The position numbers were made by a program, and so were the translations under genes. The notes beneath the pieces were generated by a model. That model did not search any database and was not told the origin of the DNA. It was given only the letters and a program-made list of their open reading frames with translations. This document shows positions 5,706-8,769 of a DNA stretch of 8,769 bases, in pieces. Position 1 is the first letter of the stretch; the number at the start of each line of letters is the position of its first letter. This DNA is from Gammaproteobacteria bacterium (GTDB taxonomy: Bacteria; Pseudomonadota; Gammaproteobacteria; Thiohalospirales; Thiohalospiraceae): assembly GCA_014762485.1 (NCBI GenBank), contig JABURU010000065.1, forward strand, positions 1 to 8,769. The letters are read 5' to 3'.

Positions 5706-6692
5706 ATGAAAATTGGCCCCTATACCTTTGACCCCAATGTGATCCTGGCCCCTATGGCCGGCGTCACCGACAGACCGTTTCGCCAGCTGTGCAAGCGACT
5801 AGGGGCGGGCATGGCGGTCTCCGAGATGGTCTCTTCCAACTCACTGCTGTGGAAAAGCGACAAAACTCTACGCCGTATCAATCACGAAGGCGAACCCGGC
5901 CCCATTTCCGTCCAAATCGCTGGCGCCGATCCGAAAATGATGTCCGAAGCCGCACGATTCAATGTCGACCACGGAGCGCAGATCATCGATATCAATATGG
6001 GCTGTCCGGCCAAAAAGGTCTGCAATGTTCAGGCCGGCTCTGCGTTACTGCAAAACGAGGCCCTGGTGGATGACATCACGTCGGCCATCGTCAAAGCGGT
6101 GGATGTCCCTGTCACGCTAAAAATTCGAACCGGCTGGGATCGTGACAACAAGAATGCGTTAAATATTGCCCGCAGCGCCGAGTCCAATGGCATTCAGGCC
6201 CTGGCCATTCATGGGCGCACACGAGCCGATGCCTATCGAGGTGAGGCAGAATACGAAACGATTCAAATGGTTAAGCAAAATATCACTATTCCGGTGATTG
6301 CAAATGGTGATATATCCAGCCCACAAAAAGCTAAATTGGTACTGGACACCACCGGCGCCGATGCCATAATGATCGGCCGGGCGGCGCAGGGGAATCCATG
6401 GATATTCCGCGAGATCGTCCACTATCTAAAGACAGGGAAAGAGATGGATAAACCTTCATTGGATGAAGTGCGTTCCACACTACTGGAGCATCTGCACAAT
6501 CTATACGACTTTTACGGGGAGTTCACCGGCGTTCGCGTGGCGCGCAAACACATCTCATGGTACAGCAAGGGCCAGAGAGATGGTGGGCGCTTCCGCCAAG
6601 CGGTTAATCAGGTCGAAAGCAGTGCAGAACAAATCAAGATGATTCACGAATTTTTCGATGAACTGTCGGCAAGGGAGGGCCAGGCAGCATGA
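5706..6692 (+). CDS. dusB: tRNA-dihydrouridine synthase B
   Basis: This FMN- and NADPH-dependent enzyme reduces specific uridines in the D-loop of tRNAs. At 328 residues it is close to the usual 320-330. The TIM-barrel domain (about 1-240) shows ILAPMAGVTDRPFR (13-26) for FMN binding, SVQIAG (68-73), the catalytic cysteine Cys100 in NMGCPAKKV, LKIRTGW (138-144), HGRTRADAYRG, VIANGDI and MIGRAAQGNPWIF (phosphate-binding end of the barrel). A C-terminal helical tRNA-binding domain follows. The position directly before fis, with overlapping stop and start codons, identifies it as DusB rather than DusA or DusC. ATG 5706 gives the canonical start MKIGPYTFDPNVILAPM; the ribosome-binding site is weak. 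Confidence 0.97.
   Translation: MKIGPYTFDPNVILAPMAGVTDRPFRQLCKRLGAGMAVSEMVSSNSLLWKSDKTLRRINHEGEPGPISVQIAGADPKMMSEAARFNVDHGAQIIDINMGCPAKKVCNVQAGSALLQNEALVDDITSAIVKAVDVPVTLKIRTGWDRDNKNALNIARSAESNGIQALAIHGRTRADAYRGEAEYETIQMVKQNITIPVIANGDISSPQKAKLVLDTTGADAIMIGRAAQGNPWIFREIVHYLKTGKEMDKPSLDEVRSTLLEHLHNLYDFYGEFTGVRVARKHISWYSKGQRDGGRFRQAVNQVESSAEQIKMIHEFFDELSAREGQAA
6671..6679 (+). promoter_or_regulatory. Ribosome-binding site of fis, within the dusB end
   Basis: AAGGGAGGG lies 9 bases before the ATG at 6689 and is among the strongest Shine-Dalgarno matches in the window. It decides the fis start: the in-frame ATG at 6722 has no comparable site. It contrasts with the weak site of dusB. Confidence 0.75.
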
Positions 6693-6976
6693 GTACCATC
6701 CTACAACAAACAGAATCCTATATGAGTTTCGAAAGTAATAATCAAACACCGACACTGCAAAGTGCCATACAACATGCCCTGAACGATTACTTCTTTGATC
6801 TGGATGACCAGATCCCGGGGGATCTGTATCAACTGGTATTAGGCGAGGTAGAGCCACCGCTGTTGCGTGCGGTGCTGAACTACACCCAGGGCAACCAGAG
6901 TAAGGCCGCAGAGGTACTGGGCATTAACCGCGGTACCCTGCGCAAAAAACTGAAAGAATACGGTATTAACCAATAA
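6689..6976 (+). CDS. fis: Fis, nucleoid-associated DNA-binding protein
   Basis: Fis is a homodimeric DNA-bending protein that controls rRNA and tRNA promoters, supercoiling and site-specific recombination in fast-growing cells. The 95 residues compare with 98 in E. coli. The N-terminal arm (1-20) is variable, the dimerisation helices span about 23-68 (LYQLVLGEVEPPLL at 46-59), and the C-terminal helix-turn-helix runs from about 70 to 93 (NQSKAAEVLGINRGTLRKKL), nearly identical to the well-known Fis signature. The ATG overlaps the dusB stop (ATGA, 6689-6692), which implies translational coupling. A start at ATG 6722 would give 84 residues and cannot be excluded. The dusB-fis pair is a hallmark of Gammaproteobacteria. 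No separate promoter is visible. Confidence 0.97.
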   Translation: MSTILQQTESYMSFESNNQTPTLQSAIQHALNDYFFDLDDQIPGDLYQLVLGEVEPPLLRAVLNYTQGNQSKAAEVLGINRGTLRKKLKEYGINQ

Positions 6977-7001
6977 GACATCTTTAGGAGTCAGTAACAC
7001 T

Positions 7002-8567
7002 ATGTCTGCCATTACCCGCGCCCTGATCAGCGTCTCCGACAAAACCGGCATAGATGAATTTGCCTGGGCCCTGCATTCCATGGGCGTCGAAATCATCTCT
7101 ACAGGTGGTACCGCCAAGTTACTGGCCGACAAAGGCATTCATGTCATCGAGATCTCTGACTATACCGGCTTTCCGGAAATGATGGACGGCCGCGTTAAGA
7201 CTCTGCACCCCAAGGTACATGGTGGCCTGTTGGGACGTCGCGGTACCGATGATGCCGTAATGAGCGAGCATGACATCAAGCCGATCGATCTGGTTGTGGT
7301 CAATCTCTACCCGTTTGAGGCCACCATTGCCAGGCCTGACTGTGACCTGCCGACCGCGATCGAAAACATCGACATTGGTGGTCCGACGATGCTGCGCTCT
7401 GCCGCCAAGAACCACAAAGATGTTACGGTAGTAGTCAATCCATCCGATTACGAGCGAGTGCTGCAAGAGATGAAGGCGAATAATAATGCTCTCTCTCAGG
7501 CCACCCGTTTTGATCTGGCGGTAAAGACCTTTGAGCACACCGCCCATTATGACGGCGCCATTGCCAACTACCTGGGTACCATCCAGGAAGATGGCTCCAG
7601 GTCCGAGTTTCCTCGCACTTACTCCAGTCAGTTTATCAAGACCCAGGAGATGCGCTACGGCGAGAACCCCCACCAGAAAGCCGCCTTCTTTGTGGAGAAG
7701 AATTCGGCCGAGCCTTCGGTCTCTACCGCGGCTCAGCATCAGGGTAAGGAGTTATCCTTTAATAACATCGCCGATACCGACGCAGCACTGGAGTGCGTAA
7801 AGCAATTTGACGAGCCGGCCTGTGTCATCGTTAAGCATGCCAATCCCTGTGGTGTCGCCCTCGCCACGGATATTACCGCAGCCTATGATCGCGCCTATGC
7901 CACTGACCCGACCTCGGCATTTGGCGGCATCATCGCCTTTAACCGCCCACTGGATGCCCATACTGCGCAGCAAATCATTGACCGTCAGTTCGTCGAGGTG
8001 ATCATTGCTCCAGAGATTGAGCATGATGCACTGGGAGTCCTGGCCGAGAAGAAAAATGTACGTGTACTCTCTTCTGGTCAATGGGATACACAGCGTGCCG
8101 CAGGACTGGATTACAAGCGCGTCAACGGCGGCCTGCTGGTACAGGATAGAGATCTGGGAATGATTACCGAGGCAGACCTGAAAGTCGTCACCCAAACCCA
8201 ACCCACCACCGAGCAAATGCGTGACCTGTTGTTTGCCTGGAAGGTTGGCAAGTTTGTAAAGTCGAACGCGATTGTCTACTGCCTGGATGGCCAGACCATC
8301 GGTGTGGGTGCCGGCCAGATGAGTCGCGTCTACTCGGCCCGTATTGCCGGTATCAAGGCAGTGGATGCTGGCCTGGAGATCCCTGGCTCGGTAATGGCCT
8401 CTGATGCCTTCTTCCCATTCCGCGATGGTCTGGATCAAGCCGCCGAAATGGGGGTTAAAGCGGTCATTCAGCCAGGTGGCTCAATGCGCGATGAAGAAGT
8501 GATAGCCGCTGCCGACGAACATGGCATCGCTATGGTCTTCACCGGGATGCGCCACTTCCGTCACTAA
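7002..8567 (+). CDS. purH: Bifunctional AICAR formyltransferase / IMP cyclohydrolase
   Basis: PurH performs the last two steps of purine synthesis: formylation of AICAR with 10-formyl-tetrahydrofolate, then ring closure to IMP. The 521 residues match the family (E. coli 529). The N-terminal MGS-like IMP cyclohydrolase domain (about 1-145) shows STGGTAK (33-39), GFPEMMDGRVKTLHPK (56-71) and the IDIGGPTM motif. The C-terminal formyltransferase domain follows, with RYGENPHQKAAFF, the catalytic pair Lys278-His279 in KHANPCG, and TSAFGG. The end has QPGGSMRDEEV and FTGMRHFRH, typical of an intact C-terminus. AGGAG (6986-6990) lies 11 bases before ATG 7002. The gap to fis is 25 bases, so it is probably in the dusB-fis operon. 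No PurR-like operator was recognised. Confidence 0.98.
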   Translation: MSAITRALISVSDKTGIDEFAWALHSMGVEIISTGGTAKLLADKGIHVIEISDYTGFPEMMDGRVKTLHPKVHGGLLGRRGTDDAVMSEHDIKPIDLVVVNLYPFEATIARPDCDLPTAIENIDIGGPTMLRSAAKNHKDVTVVVNPSDYERVLQEMKANNNALSQATRFDLAVKTFEHTAHYDGAIANYLGTIQEDGSRSEFPRTYSSQFIKTQEMRYGENPHQKAAFFVEKNSAEPSVSTAAQHQGKELSFNNIADTDAALECVKQFDEPACVIVKHANPCGVALATDITAAYDRAYATDPTSAFGGIIAFNRPLDAHTAQQIIDRQFVEVIIAPEIEHDALGVLAEKKNVRVLSSGQWDTQRAAGLDYKRVNGGLLVQDRDLGMITEADLKVVTQTQPTTEQMRDLLFAWKVGKFVKSNAIVYCLDGQTIGVGAGQMSRVYSARIAGIKAVDAGLEIPGSVMASDAFFPFRDGLDQAAEMGVKAVIQPGGSMRDEEVIAAADEHGIAMVFTGMRHFRH

Positions 8568-8587
8568 ACACGAAGGGCCACTCTTAT

Positions 8588-8620
8588 AAAAAAAGCGAGC
8601 GCGACTGCACTCGCTTTTTT
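8588..8620. terminator. Bidirectional rho-independent terminator between purH and the convergent gene
   Basis: GCGAG (8595-8599) pairs with CTCGC (8610-8614). After one mismatch, two more inner pairs can form around a GACT loop. The stem is flanked by seven A's (8588-8594) and six T's (8615-8620), which also pair. It therefore works as a terminator read from either strand, suiting the two convergent genes. It lies 20 bases after the purH stop and 11 bases from the stop of the minus-strand gene. Confidence 0.88.
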
Positions 8621-8631
8621 ATCTCTACCGC

Positions 8632-8769
8632 TTATAGGCCAACCAGTTCGGCATGCAGTCCTTCGGCCTGAACAGCGGCCAATAAATGCGCCGAGTCGGT
8701 CTCGTCGACATCATACTCCACCACCACCAAGTGGGGTTGCTTAGCATGGTGTCCGACCGCCACGACGCC
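8632..8769 (-). CDS. C-terminal end of a heavy-metal-associated (HMA, ferredoxin-fold) domain-like protein, cut by window edge
   Basis: On the minus strand a frame is open from the window edge (8769) to TAA at 8632-8634, giving 45 visible C-terminal residues. Two pieces resemble the second half of HMA domains: GVVAVGHHAKQPHLVVVEYD, like the central GV..V......V.VEYD strand pair, and the ending LLAAVQAEGLHAELVGL, like the last helix and strand. HMA domains bind soft metals such as copper or mercury through a CxxC located earlier in the domain, which would be outside this window, so metal binding cannot be judged. The good codon texture, the stop followed by a terminator and the absence of competing genes support a real gene. 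The family call is by pattern only; a non-metal ferredoxin-like protein is the main alternative. Confidence 0.6.
   Translation of the reverse strand, partial: GVVAVGHHAKQPHLVVVEYDVDETDSAHLLAAVQAEGLHAELVGL

Noticed and set aside
7119..8438. Long minus-strand open frames inside purH (206 and 228 codons)
   Set aside because: They are antisense shadows of purH; all conserved motifs are in the + frame and no minus-strand initiation signals stand out.
1..8769. Mobile elements, tRNA or rRNA genes, CRISPR arrays, defence or toxin genes
   Set aside because: No transposase motif, terminal inverted repeats, regularly spaced repeats or tRNA-like cloverleaf was seen; gene gaps are all under 200 bases and genes are housekeeping in nature.

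Overview
The window is a stretch of ordinary chromosome from a gammaproteobacterium. It holds a conserved housekeeping neighbourhood with no sign of phage, transposon, CRISPR, toxin-antitoxin or defence genes. The lineage call rests on three points. PrmA, a zinc-ribbon/DUF3426 membrane protein, DusB, Fis and PurH follow one another in the order known from many Gammaproteobacteria. Fis itself is largely restricted to that class. AroQ-AccB-AccC has its usual gammaproteobacterial arrangement. Base composition looks moderately GC-rich. A free-living environmental lineage outside the Enterobacteria is plausible, but I cannot name a genus.

Layout, left to right: (1) 2-820 (+), the C-terminal part of DsbD, then a hairpin terminator and a membrane-anchored TlpA/ResA-type thioredoxin (876-1394). 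Together they form a periplasmic thiol-reduction pair. (2) An AT-rich 175-base leader (1395-1569), then aroQ-accB-accC (1570-3880). This group covers a shikimate-pathway dehydratase and the biotin carrier and biotin carboxylase subunits of acetyl-CoA carboxylase. A perfect 8-bp hairpin lies between accB and accC. (3) A second, longer hairpin, then prmA (3950-4828) and the zinc-ribbon/DUF3426 protein (4872-5603). (4) A short regulatory-looking region with a 9-bp direct repeat (5604-5705), then dusB-fis-purH (5706-8567), with dusB and fis overlapping by ATGA. (5) A symmetrical terminator (8588-8620), then the 3' end of a convergent gene that looks like a heavy-metal-associated (ferredoxin-fold) domain protein, cut by the right edge.

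All genes except the last are on the + strand. They serve growth functions: disulfide and cytochrome-c redox homeostasis, aromatic precursor and fatty acid synthesis, ribosomal protein methylation, tRNA modification, growth-phase nucleoid control and the last two steps of IMP synthesis. I found no new biological system. The points most worth a second look are the DUF3426 protein of unknown function, the intercistronic hairpins around accC, the repeated element before dusB, the AT-rich aroQ leader and the partial convergent gene after purH.
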